A stretch of DNA of 64,000 bases from Rhodococcus ruber NBRC 15591 (GTDB taxonomy: Bacteria; Actinomycetota; Actinomycetes; Mycobacteriales; Mycobacteriaceae). Location of the stretch: assembly GCF_001894945.1 (NCBI RefSeq), contig NZ_BCXE01000002.1:62001-126000 (forward strand), read 5' to 3'. Every line of letters starts with the position of its first letter. The first letter of the stretch is position 1. Under the pieces are notes generated by a model that saw only the letters and a program-made list of their open reading frames with translations, was not told the origin of the DNA and made no database searches. Made by a program: the position numbers and the translations under genes. This document shows positions 41,855-49,525 of this stretch, piece by piece.

Positions 41855-43256
41855 CACCTTGGCCACCCCACCGGCCACCACGGCCGCGCCCGCCCCACGG
41901 GCGATGCTGCATCAGGCGATGCGACCGCGGCAACTGGTGATGATGAGCCTCGGCGGCGCGATCGGCGCGGGCCTGTTCGTCGGCTCCGGCGCCGGCATCG
42001 CGGTCGCCGGCCCGGCCATCCTCGTCTCGTTCCTCGCCGCTGCAGCCCTCGTGGTCCTCATCATGCGGATGATGGGCGAAATGGCGGCCGCGAACCCCGC
42101 CAGCGGTGCGTTCTCGGTGCACGCGGAGAACGCCCTCGGTTCCGTCGCCGGTCGCACCATCGGCTGGCTGTACTGGATCCAGGTGGTCATCGTGATCGCG
42201 GCGGAGGCCACCGGCGCCGCCGCCATCACCGCCGCCTCGATCCCCGGGATCCCGCAGTGGGCCGCGGCCCTGTTCTTCATGGTCGTCCTCACCGGCGTGA
42301 ACCTCGTCGGCGTGCGCCGGTTCGGTGAGGTCGAATTCTGGTTCGCGGCACTGAAGATCGTCGCCATCGTCGCCTTCCTCGCGATCGGCGTCGCGATGAT
42401 CGCCGGCTGGGTGCCGGCCTTCGACAGCACCGGGTTCGCGAACCTGACCGCACACGGAGGCTTCGCCCCCACCGGTATCGCCGGCATCGCCGCCGGACTG
42501 CTCATCGTGGTGTTCGCGTTCGGCGGCACCGAGATCATCGCGATCGCAGCCGCCGAGACCTCGGATCCGCGCCGCAACGTCGGCCGCGCGGTGCGCACGC
42601 TGATCTGGCGCATCCTGGTCTTCTACATCGGCTCGGTGCTGATCATGGTGACGGTGCTGCCGTGGACGTCCGAGGATCTGGTCACGGGGCCGTTCGTCGC
42701 GGTGCTGAACGCCGGCTCGGTGCCGGGGGCCGCCGCCGTGATGACCGTGATCGTCGTGGTGGCGTTGCTGTCCTCGCTCAACGCGATGCTCTTCAGCGCC
42801 TCACGGATGATCTACTCGCTCTCGCAACGCGGTTCGGCGTACCCGGTGTTCGGCCGGGTGGCCGCCAACGGCGTGCCCCGCAACGCCGTCCTGGCCTCGG
42901 TGGCGTTCGGATTCGTCACCGTCGCCCTCAACTACGTGCGACCCGACAAGGTCCTGCCGCTGCTTCTCAACGCGGTCGGCTCGACCATCCTCGTGCTGTG
43001 GACGTTCGTGGCGGTCTCACACCTCGTGCTGCGTAAGCGGGCGCGTCGCGACGGCACCGAAGATGCTCTGCCGCTGAAGATGTGGGGCTTCCCGTACCTG
43101 TCGTACGCGACGCTCGGCCTGCTCGCCGGCATCGCCGTGCTCGCACTGTTCGACTCGGCCGCGCGCACCCAGCTCGTCGCGACCGGCGCCCTCACCGCGA
43201 CGATCGCGGGCGCGTGCTGGCTCCTGCACCGCCGGCAGGCGGTCCGGCAGCCGTAA
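41847..43256 (+). CDS. APC-family amino acid permease
   Basis: The 469-residue protein has about 12 membrane helices and the AAT signature GGAIGAGLFVGSG in helix 1, RMMGEMAAANPASGAFSVHAE in the helix 2 region, and FGGTEIIAIAAAE in helix 6. It probably imports an amino acid, most likely aromatic or glutamate-like, for the dehydrogenase with which it overlaps. A strong hairpin follows its stop. Confidence 0.93.
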   Translation: MTDTLATPPATTAAPAPRAMLHQAMRPRQLVMMSLGGAIGAGLFVGSGAGIAVAGPAILVSFLAAAALVVLIMRMMGEMAAANPASGAFSVHAENALGSVAGRTIGWLYWIQVVIVIAAEATGAAAITAASIPGIPQWAAALFFMVVLTGVNLVGVRRFGEVEFWFAALKIVAIVAFLAIGVAMIAGWVPAFDSTGFANLTAHGGFAPTGIAGIAAGLLIVVFAFGGTEIIAIAAAETSDPRRNVGRAVRTLIWRILVFYIGSVLIMVTVLPWTSEDLVTGPFVAVLNAGSVPGAAAVMTVIVVVALLSSLNAMLFSASRMIYSLSQRGSAYPVFGRVAANGVPRNAVLASVAFGFVTVALNYVRPDKVLPLLLNAVGSTILVLWTFVAVSHLVLRKRARRDGTEDALPLKMWGFPYLSYATLGLLAGIAVLALFDSAARTQLVATGALTATIAGACWLLHRRQAVRQP

Positions 43257-43268
43257 CCGACCGTACAG

Positions 43269-43321
43269 ACGACGACGCCGTGCGTCCTCCCGCAGGGGGG
43301 AAGGACGCACGGCGTCGTCGT
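43269..43321. terminator. 19-bp hairpin terminator between convergent operons
   Basis: acgacgacgccgtgcgtcc (43269-43287) and its exact complement (43303-43321) enclose a 15-base loop. It lies between the stop of the permease and the stop of the SDR gene and probably terminates both. Confidence 0.85.
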
Positions 43322-43337
43322 GGTTCGGTCTCCGCCG

Positions 43338-44099
43338 TCAGTCCTTCGGACCACCGGCGACGTAGATGACCTGGCCGGAGACGAAGCCCGCGCCCTCGCT
43401 CGCGAGGAACGACGCGGTGTGCGCGATGTCCTCGGGCTTTCCGGTGCGGGCGACGGGGATCTGCGACGCCGCGGCGGCCTTGAAGTCCTCGAACGACATC
43501 CCGACCCGCTCGGCCGTCGCCGCGGTCATCTCGGTCTCGATGAAACCGGGGGCGATCGCGTTGGCGGTCACGCCGTACTTGCCGAGCTCGATCGCGAGGG
43601 TCTTGGTGAAGCCCTGCATGCCGGCCTTGGCCGCGGAGTAGTTGACCTGGCCGCGGTTGCCCAGCGCGGAGGTGCTCGACAGGTTGACGATGCGACCGAA
43701 CTTGGCCTCCACCATGTACTTCTGCGTCGCACGGGACATGAGGAACGCGCCCCGCAGGTGCACGTTCATCACGGCGTCCCAGTCGTCGACGGTCATCTTG
43801 AACAGCAGGTTGTCGCGGGTGATGCCGGCGTTGTTGATCAGCACCGTGGGATCGCCCAGTTCGCTCGAGACCTTCTCCACGGCCGCGGCGACGGACTGCT
43901 CGTCGACGACGTTCGCACCGACGGCGAGGGCCTTGCCGCCGGCCGACTCGATGGCCGAGACGGTGTCGGCGCATGCGGACTCGTCGAGGTCCAGAACCGC
44001 GACCTGGAATCCGTCCTCGGCGAGACGCTTGGCCACTGCGGCGCCGATACCGCGCGCGGCGCCGGTGACGATGGCGGTACGGGTGCTTGCTTCGCTCAC
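43338..44099 (-). CDS. SDR, 3-oxoacyl-ACP/CoA reductase (FabG) type
   Basis: The 253-residue protein starts at GTG 44099 after GGAGG. It has TGAARGIG (NADPH site), VLINNAGIT, the catalytic Ser in NLSSTSALG, YSAAK, and the C-terminal FVSGQVIYVAGG of FabG-like reductases. It lies 27 bases behind a second SDR, so the two are an operon. It probably acts on 3-hydroxy/3-oxoacyl-CoA in the adjacent beta-oxidation set. Confidence 0.92.
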   Translation of the reverse strand: MSEASTRTAIVTGAARGIGAAVAKRLAEDGFQVAVLDLDESACADTVSAIESAGGKALAVGANVVDEQSVAAAVEKVSSELGDPTVLINNAGITRDNLLFKMTVDDWDAVMNVHLRGAFLMSRATQKYMVEAKFGRIVNLSSTSALGNRGQVNYSAAKAGMQGFTKTLAIELGKYGVTANAIAPGFIETEMTAATAERVGMSFEDFKAAAASQIPVARTGKPEDIAHTASFLASEGAGFVSGQVIYVAGGPKD

Positions 44100-44126
44100 T
44101 GCTTACCTCCGGTGTGGTTGGAAACT

Positions 44127-44888
44127 TCAGTTGATGGTGAGGCCGCCGTCGACCGCGATCGTCTGTCCGGTGACGTAACCGGCGGCCGCCGAGGTGAGCC
44201 ACACGGCGGTGGCGGCGATCTCGGCGGGATCACCGGTGCGGCCCAGGACGATTCGCGGCTTCATGCTGTCGAGATAGCCGGGCTGGTATTCGTCGGTCAT
44301 CTCCGTCTCGAAGAATCCCGGCGCGATGGCATTGACGCGGATGCCCTTGCGAGCCCCCCACTGCTGGGCCAGGTCGCGGGTCAGACCGATCACGCCGGCC
44401 TTGCTCGCGGCGTAGGCGGCTTGCGGCAGTCCCGCGGTGGTGAGGCCCAGGACGGAGGAGATGTTGACGATGGCGCTGCCCGGCTGCATGACGCGCCCGG
44501 CGGCCTGCGCTGCCCAGTACGAACCGTTCAGGTTGATGTCGATGACGCGCCGGAACTGCTCCGGAGTCTCCTTGGTGGCCGGGACGGCCGTGCCGATACC
44601 GGCGTTGTTGACGAGGATGTCGACCTTGCCGAAGTGCTCGACCGCGGCGTCGACCATCCGCTGCGCCTGCTCGGGCTCGGCGATGTCGGTCTCGACACTC
44701 AGCGCGCGGCGACCTGCCGCACGGACGAGTTCGGCGGTCTGTTCGAGCCGGTCCGCGCGACGGGCCGCGAGCACGACGTCGGCTCCGGCCTCGGCGAGGG
44801 CCTGGGCGAAGGCGACGCCGAGGCCGGAGGACGCGCCGGTGACGATCGCGACGCGGTCGTCGAGTCGGAACTTGTCGAGTACGGACAT
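44127..44888 (-). CDS. SDR, FabG-like
   Basis: The 253-residue protein has TGASSGLG at the cofactor site, ILVNNAGIG, the catalytic Ser in NISSVLGL, YAASK, and IAVDGGLT at the end. It is the first gene of a two-SDR operon with a recognisable promoter at 44927-44955 and a GGAGGA ribosome site. It is probably an acyl-CoA or secondary alcohol oxidoreductase; the exact substrate is not clear. Confidence 0.92.
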   Translation of the reverse strand: MSVLDKFRLDDRVAIVTGASSGLGVAFAQALAEAGADVVLAARRADRLEQTAELVRAAGRRALSVETDIAEPEQAQRMVDAAVEHFGKVDILVNNAGIGTAVPATKETPEQFRRVIDINLNGSYWAAQAAGRVMQPGSAIVNISSVLGLTTAGLPQAAYAASKAGVIGLTRDLAQQWGARKGIRVNAIAPGFFETEMTDEYQPGYLDSMKPRIVLGRTGDPAEIAATAVWLTSAAAGYVTGQTIAVDGGLTIN

Positions 44889-44926
44889 GGGGGTAGTCTC
44901 CTCCGAAAATTGGTACCTACGCGACT

Positions 44927-44955
44927 TGTATAGTTGAATTCGCGCTCGAGTTCAA
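44927..44955 (-). promoter_or_regulatory. sigma-A-type promoter of the SDR operon
   Basis: On the minus strand TTGAAC and TATACA are separated by exactly 17 bases, ending about 40 bases before the SDR start. The spacer contains TTCAA, which forms a dyad with the -35 TTGAA and could be an operator. Confidence 0.7.
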
Positions 44956-44972
44956 GATTGTTTTTTCGAAAA

Positions 44973-45012
44973 AGGCGCGGTCACAAGCCCTTTCGGGCCC
45001 GCGACCGCGCCT
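44973..45012 (-). terminator. Rho-independent terminator of the thiolase operon
   Basis: Read on the minus strand, aggcgcggtc ... gaccgcgcct forms a 10-bp stem with an inner gcccGAAAgggc hairpin, followed directly by a T-run (tttttcg). It lies 25 bases behind the thiolase stop and is a textbook intrinsic terminator. Confidence 0.9.
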
Positions 45013-45036
45013 CGTTCGCGTTCCGGTCGAGAGGGG

Positions 45037-46254
45037 TCAGCTCAGGCGCTCGAGCACCATCGCCATGCCCTGACCACCGCCGACGCACATCGTCTCCACG
45101 CCGAACTGCTTGTCGTGGGTCTGCAAGTTGTTGAGCAGCGTGGCGGTGATCCGCGCCCCGGTCATGCCGAACGGGTGGCCGAGGGCGATCGCGCCACCGG
45201 AGACGTTGAGCTTGTCCTCGTCGATGCCGAGCTCACGGGCGGAGCCGAGCACCTGCACGGCGAACGCCTCGTTGATCTCGAACAGGTCGATGTCGGAGAT
45301 GGTCTTGCCGGCGTTCGCGAGGGCCTTCTTGACCGCCTCGATCGGGCCCAGGCCCATGATCTCCGGCGACAGGCCGGACACGCCGGTCGAGACGATCCGT
45401 GCCAGCGGGGTCAGGCCCAGCTCCTCGGCCTTGGTGTCGGACATGATCACCAGGGCCGCGGCGCCGTCGTTGAGCGGGCAGGCGTTGCCCGCGGTGATGG
45501 TGCCGTCGGGGCGGAAGACCGGCTTGAGCTGGCTCACGGCCTCGTACGTGGTGCCGGGCCGGGGGCCGTCGTCGGTGGTCACGACGGTGCCGTCGGCCAG
45601 GGTGACGGGGCTGATCTCGCGCTCGAAGAAGCCGGACTTGATGGCTTCCTCGGCCCGGTTCTGCGACCGCACGCCCCACCGGTCCTGGTCCTCGCGGGAG
45701 ATGCCGGTCATCGACGCGACGTTCTCCGCGGTCTGACCCATCGCGATGTACACGTCGGGCAGCAGACCCTCGCTGCGCGGGTCCGTCCACGCCGTGCCGC
45801 CCTCGGCGAGCGTGGCGGTGCGGGCCTCGGCGTCGGCGAACAGCGGGTTCTTGGTGTTCGGCAGGCCGTCGGCGTTGCCGGTGACGAAGCTCGAGACGGA
45901 CTCGACACCGGCGGAGACGAACACGTCGCCCTCGCCGGCCTTGATCGCGTGCAGCGCCATGCGGGTGGTCTGCAGCGACGACGAGCAGTAGCGGTTGACG
46001 GTCACGCCGGGCAGGAAGTCGTAGCCCAACTGCACCGCGACGACGCGGGCGATGTTGAACCCGGACTGGCCGGCGGGCTGGCCGCAGCCGAGCAACAGGT
46101 CGTCGATCTGGGTCGGGTCCAGCTCCGGCACCTTCGCCAGGGCGGCGGCGACCATCTGGGTGGCCAGATCGTCCGGGCGCACGGTCTTGAGCGACCCCTT
46201 CATTGCCCGCCCGATGGGCGAACGGGCGGCGGAGACAATCACAGCTTCGGGCAT
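45037..46254 (-). CDS. acetyl-CoA C-acyltransferase (thiolase)
   Basis: The 405-residue protein starts at ATG 46254, six bases after AAGGAG. It has the nucleophilic C90 in NRYCSSSLQTTRMA, the NEAF motif in FEINEAFAVQ, the GGAIALGHPFGMTGAR His motif, and the second Cys in MCVGGGQGMA. It catalyses the last step of beta-oxidation, releasing acetyl-CoA. It is downstream of the acyl-CoA dehydrogenase in the same operon. Confidence 0.96.
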   Translation of the reverse strand: MPEAVIVSAARSPIGRAMKGSLKTVRPDDLATQMVAAALAKVPELDPTQIDDLLLGCGQPAGQSGFNIARVVAVQLGYDFLPGVTVNRYCSSSLQTTRMALHAIKAGEGDVFVSAGVESVSSFVTGNADGLPNTKNPLFADAEARTATLAEGGTAWTDPRSEGLLPDVYIAMGQTAENVASMTGISREDQDRWGVRSQNRAEEAIKSGFFEREISPVTLADGTVVTTDDGPRPGTTYEAVSQLKPVFRPDGTITAGNACPLNDGAAALVIMSDTKAEELGLTPLARIVSTGVSGLSPEIMGLGPIEAVKKALANAGKTISDIDLFEINEAFAVQVLGSARELGIDEDKLNVSGGAIALGHPFGMTGARITATLLNNLQTHDKQFGVETMCVGGGQGMAMVLERLS

Positions 46255-46290
46255 CACGCGCTCCTTGTTCGGTGTTGACGCTTCGAGTCT

Positions 46291-47436
46291 CTACAGGCCC
46301 AGATCGCGGCCGATGAGTTCTTTCATGATCTCGTTGGTGCCGGCCCAGATCTTGGTGACGCGGGCGTCCTTCCATGCACGAGCCACACGGTACTCGTTCA
46401 TGAACCCGTAGCCACCGTGGATCTGCACGCACGCGTCCAGGACCTCGGACTGCGTCTGCGCGCTCCACCACTTCGCCTTGGCCGCGTCCACGGCGGTGAG
46501 CTTGCCGTCGGCATGCGCCTCGACGGCCTGGTCGACGTACGCCTCGGCGACCTCGATCTTGGTGACCAGCTCGGCCAGCAGGAACTTGTTGTACTGCATG
46601 GCGCCGATGGCCTGGCCGAACGCCTTGCGCTCCTTCGCGTACTCGATGGTCTCGAGCAGGATGTGCTTGGCGTGGTGCACATTGTTGACCGCGGAGCCGA
46701 GTCGCTCCTGCGGCAGCATCTTCATCATCGAGATGAAGCCCATGCCCTCCTCGCCGATGAGGTTGGCGTGCGGGACGCGAACGTCCTTGAAGAACAGCTC
46801 TGCGGTGTCGGCCTCGGGCTGACCGACCTTGTCCAGCTTGCGGCCGTTCTCGAAGCCCTCCATCCCGCGCTCGACGGCGAACAGGGAGATGCCCTTCGCG
46901 CCCTTCGACGGGTCGGTGCGGGCCGCGACGACGACGAGGTCGCAGTTGTAGCCGTTGGTGATGAACGTCTTGGCGCCGTTGAGGATCCAGTCGTCACCGT
47001 CGCGCACGGCGGTGGTCTTCAGGTTGGCGAGGTCGGAGCCGCCGGACGGCTCGGTCATGCCGATGGCGCAGATGAGCTCGCCGGTGGCGCAGCGCGGCAG
47101 CCAGCGCTCGCGCTGTTCCTCGTTGCCCAGGTGGACGATGTAGGGGACGGTGATGTCCGAGTGGATACCCATCGACGAGGACAGCGCCATGTTGGCCCGG
47201 GCGAACTCCTCGCCGAGGATGGCGTTGAAACGGTAGTCGTTCGCTTCCATGCCACCGAAGCGCTCCGGGATCTCGAGCCCCAGGAAGCCGGCCTTACCGG
47301 CCTCGATCCAGATGTCACGCGGGATCTCGTGACGTTCGATGAGCTCCTCCGCACGGGGCATGACGAACCGGTTCACGAACTCGCGCGCCGACTCGCGGAA
47401 CGCCTCGTGATCGGGGCCGTACAGGGTGCGTCGCAT
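46291..47436 (-). CDS. acyl-CoA dehydrogenase
   Basis: The 381-residue protein starts at ATG 47436 behind GAGGAG. It has CAIGMTEPSGGSDLANLKTTA (flavin-binding middle domain), WILNGAKTFITNGYN, and the C-terminal VQIHGGYGFMNEYRVARAWKDARVTKIWAGTNEIMKE, typical of short/medium-chain ACADs. It performs the first oxidation of beta-oxidation, passing electrons to ETF. It leads the operon with the thiolase and is divergent from a TetR gene. The double operator in between is the likely control point. Confidence 0.95.
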   Translation of the reverse strand: MRRTLYGPDHEAFRESAREFVNRFVMPRAEELIERHEIPRDIWIEAGKAGFLGLEIPERFGGMEANDYRFNAILGEEFARANMALSSSMGIHSDITVPYIVHLGNEEQRERWLPRCATGELICAIGMTEPSGGSDLANLKTTAVRDGDDWILNGAKTFITNGYNCDLVVVAARTDPSKGAKGISLFAVERGMEGFENGRKLDKVGQPEADTAELFFKDVRVPHANLIGEEGMGFISMMKMLPQERLGSAVNNVHHAKHILLETIEYAKERKAFGQAIGAMQYNKFLLAELVTKIEVAEAYVDQAVEAHADGKLTAVDAAKAKWWSAQTQSEVLDACVQIHGGYGFMNEYRVARAWKDARVTKIWAGTNEIMKELIGRDLGL

Positions 47437-47455
47437 CAACCGCTCCTCAAATCTG

Positions 47456-47488
47456 TAAGCATCTGCTTATTTTCTAAGCGTGCGCTTA
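47456..47488. promoter_or_regulatory. double TetR operator, TAAGC-N4-GCTTA twice
   Basis: Two 14-bp palindromes, TAAGCATCTGCTTA (47456-47469) and TAAGCGTGCGCTTA (47475-47488), lie 19 bases centre to centre, between the divergent acyl-CoA dehydrogenase and tetR genes. They share all ten dyad positions. Binding there would control both promoters. Confidence 0.85.
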
Positions 47489-47545
47489 TGGTGAACCGCG
47501 GCCGCTATCTTGTCAACCAGGCCGCAGCAGGAACGGGAGCACGAC

Positions 47546-48148
47546 GTGAGCACATCCAGGGACGCGGTGATCAGCGGATCGAAGGCCGCGGCCCGGCTAC
47601 GCGAGGCAGCCGTCGAGGTGTTCGCCGAGAACGGCTACGGCGGCACCACCACCCGCCAGATCGCCGCCCGCCTCGACATGAGCCCGGCCGCGATGTACCC
47701 GCACTACAAGTCCAAGGAAGAACTGCTCTACGCGATCAGCTACGAGGGCCACGATCTCGCCCTCGAGGTGGTGCGCACCGCCGACCTGCCCGACGAGGAC
47801 GCCACCACGCGTCTGTCCACCGTCATCGCCCGGTTCGCCGAGTGGCAGGCCGAGCACCATCGCCGCGCCCGCGTCGTCCAGTACGAACTGACCGCCCTCA
47901 CCCCGGAGCACTACCGCGTCATCACCGGCCTGCGCCGACGCACCACCCAGGTCGTCCGCACCATCGTCGACGCCGGGGTCGCCTCCGGCGAGTTCACCGT
48001 CCCCGACACCGAGGGCGTCACCCTGGCCCTGATGTCGCTGTGCGTCGACATCTGCCGTTGGTACCCCTCCGGCCGCTACAACGAGCCCCATGCCATCGCG
48101 AACCTCTACTCCGATCTGGCCCTGCGCCTCGTCGGCGCCGTCCGTTAG
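47546..48148 (+). CDS. TetR-family repressor of the beta-oxidation operon
   Basis: From GTG 47546 the protein has 200 residues. The HTH is AAVEVFAENGYGGTTTRQIAARLDMSPAAMYPHYKSKEELLYAI; the rest is a helical ligand domain with Trp, Arg and Tyr-rich segments as in actinobacterial fatty acid/sterol regulators. It is divergent from the ACAD-thiolase operon and flanks the double palindrome, so acyl-CoA-responsive repression of that operon is the natural inference. It belongs to the general KstR2-like style but the operator differs. Confidence 0.92.
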   Translation: MSTSRDAVISGSKAAARLREAAVEVFAENGYGGTTTRQIAARLDMSPAAMYPHYKSKEELLYAISYEGHDLALEVVRTADLPDEDATTRLSTVIARFAEWQAEHHRRARVVQYELTALTPEHYRVITGLRRRTTQVVRTIVDAGVASGEFTVPDTEGVTLALMSLCVDICRWYPSGRYNEPHAIANLYSDLALRLVGAVR

Positions 48149-48182
48149 GATCTGCCCCACACGACGGATCGGGGGGTCCATG
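48146..48182 (+). promoter_or_regulatory. ESX-cluster promoter/leader motif, copy 1
   Basis: GTCCGTTAGGATCTGC with a possible -10 (TAGGAT, 48146-48151) is followed 20 bases later by GGGGGG and the start ATG. The same arrangement occurs at 49399-49444 and, less exactly, at 52778-52813. Confidence 0.5.
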
Positions 48183-48890
48183 ATCGGGGGGACGTCTTCG
48201 CGCGGCGATCGGCCGACTGCGCACGCAACGGATGTCGCGGGTGACCGGAGAGCGCGTCGGCCACACGCTCGCGCCGCGACCTACCGAGAACGACGACGGG
48301 TACGCACGCGTGGGTGGATCGTCGCCGTCGCGGCGGCGACGGCCGGCGCGTGCACCTCCGTCGCACCCCCGGAACCCACAGCACCCGCGGAGCCGCCGGC
48401 CACGTCGACCACCCGTGTGCCGCGCATCGTCGACGAATCCGACCGGCCCCCGGTCACGTTCGACCCCTGCCTCGACATCCCCGACCAGGTACTCCGCGAC
48501 GCCGGCTACGACCCGAAGTCGGAGGAGATCAGCGACTTCGCCGCGACGCACTACACATTCCTCGGGTGCAGCTATCAGGGCACGTTACGCATCCCCGGAG
48601 TTCTCCGCCGTTACGGACTCAATCTCAATTCCGGCAACATCACCTTCGCCGAAGTGCAGGAGAAGGTCGGCGGGTACGCGACCCCCATCGAAGTCGACGG
48701 CCGACGCGCCCTCCTCGAGGTCGACCCGAGCCTGCGCCACGCGTGTGCCGTCAACGTGGAGACGTCGTTCGGGGTCCTCATCATCTCGCGCGTCTACCAC
48801 CCCGACCACGGCAACGGCGTCCCGCAAGGGGAATGGTGCGCCGGACTCGAGGACACCGCCGCGCGGATCTCCGTACTCATCGGCAACTGA
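48180..48890 (+). CDS. DUF3558-type lipoprotein
   Basis: The 236-residue protein has a hydrophobic segment (GWIVAVAAATAGA) ending in the lipobox TAGAC at C58, then a Pro/Thr-rich stretch. The DUF3558 domain follows with DPCLDIPDQVLRDAGYDP and the second Cys in FLGCSY. Such lipoproteins are common in mycolic-acid actinobacteria and often accompany ESX-type genes. The ~45 residues before the hydrophobic segment are unusually long and very Arg-rich. No in-frame ATG, GTG or TTG lies closer to the signal, so the ATG at 48180 is the best start. Confidence 0.8.
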   Translation: MIGGTSSRGDRPTAHATDVAGDRRARRPHARAATYRERRRVRTRGWIVAVAAATAGACTSVAPPEPTAPAEPPATSTTRVPRIVDESDRPPVTFDPCLDIPDQVLRDAGYDPKSEEISDFAATHYTFLGCSYQGTLRIPGVLRRYGLNLNSGNITFAEVQEKVGGYATPIEVDGRRALLEVDPSLRHACAVNVETSFGVLIISRVYHPDHGNGVPQGEWCAGLEDTAARISVLIGN

Positions 48891-48904
48891 TCGGAAGGAA
48901 CAAG

Positions 48905-49231
48905 GTGAGCAGACCGCTGCGACTCGACCCCCACACGATCGACGAGATCGTCGCACTATGCGACACCATGCTCGCGACACTGTCCCACGCGATCGACCGA
49001 TCCGAGGACCTGACCCGAGCCGTGAGCTTCGGCGGATTCGAGTCCGCGGAACAACTTCGCCGAGGCTTCCTCATCAAGGCCAGAGGCACCCCGGAGTCCG
49101 CCTACGAGCGGCTCACCCAGTTCCACGAGGTCCTCACCCGCATGCGCGAGACCTTCGCCGCCGGCGGGCAGGGATTCCTCGACGCCGAGTACGACTGGGT
49201 CCGGCGTCTCGGCACGACCGACTCCACGTGA
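48905..49231 (+). CDS. small helical ESX-associated protein
   Basis: This 108-residue protein (GTG 48905, AAGGAAC upstream) is predicted to be all-helical, with LDPHTIDEIVALCDTMLATL, then FGGFESAEQLRRGF and a C-terminal YERLTQFHEVLTRM helix. The size and helical pattern resemble WXG100-like or accessory proteins found beside PPE/EspG genes, but no WXG motif is visible. It lies 14 bases behind the lipoprotein and is co-transcribed with it. Confidence 0.7.
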   Translation: MSRPLRLDPHTIDEIVALCDTMLATLSHAIDRSEDLTRAVSFGGFESAEQLRRGFLIKARGTPESAYERLTQFHEVLTRMRETFAAGGQGFLDAEYDWVRRLGTTDST

Positions 49232-49403
49232 ACGCCAGCACTTTTGCACCGCTCGACGAGTCACGCGATATCCGCGCGGGCGCCAGTCATCCGCGAACGC
49301 AATCGAGGGCGCGGACGACTGGGGACCGCGCGGATGCGACGAGGGCGATCGCGGCACCACCTGCACGGCCCGGCACGACTCGCCACAGGACTGTCCGGTC
49401 CGC

Positions 49404-49444
49404 TACGATCCTGCGCACTACCACGGAATCGGGGGGACTCCATG
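49404..49444 (+). promoter_or_regulatory. ESX-cluster promoter/leader motif, copy 2
   Basis: GTCCGCTACGATCCTGC contains a possible -10 (TACGAT, 49404-49409). It is followed by GGAATCGGGGGGACTCCATG. It matches copy 1 at 48146 over most positions, so both transcripts probably share regulation and leader structure. Confidence 0.5.
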
Positions 49445-49525
49445 GGCATGTCAGTCGAGGCTTCACACGGCACCGGAAGACGCGCGGCGCGACACGTCGC
49501 GGTCGTGAGCGGAAGTGCCGAATAA
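49442..49525 (+). CDS. 27-codon leader ORF upstream of the PPE-like gene
   Basis: An ATG placed after the conserved GGGGGG leader opens a 27-codon frame (MGMSVEASHGTGRRAARHVA, then VVSGSAE). Its TAA overlaps the GTG start of the PPE-like gene by 11 bases. The peptide is not recognisable. It may couple translation, since the PPE-like GTG has no good ribosome site of its own. Confidence 0.45.
   Translation: MGMSVEASHGTGRRAARHVAVVSGSAE

Noticed and set aside
45115..46278. Plus-strand open frame opposite the thiolase gene
   Set aside because: Shadow of a gene with all thiolase motifs; no supporting features.
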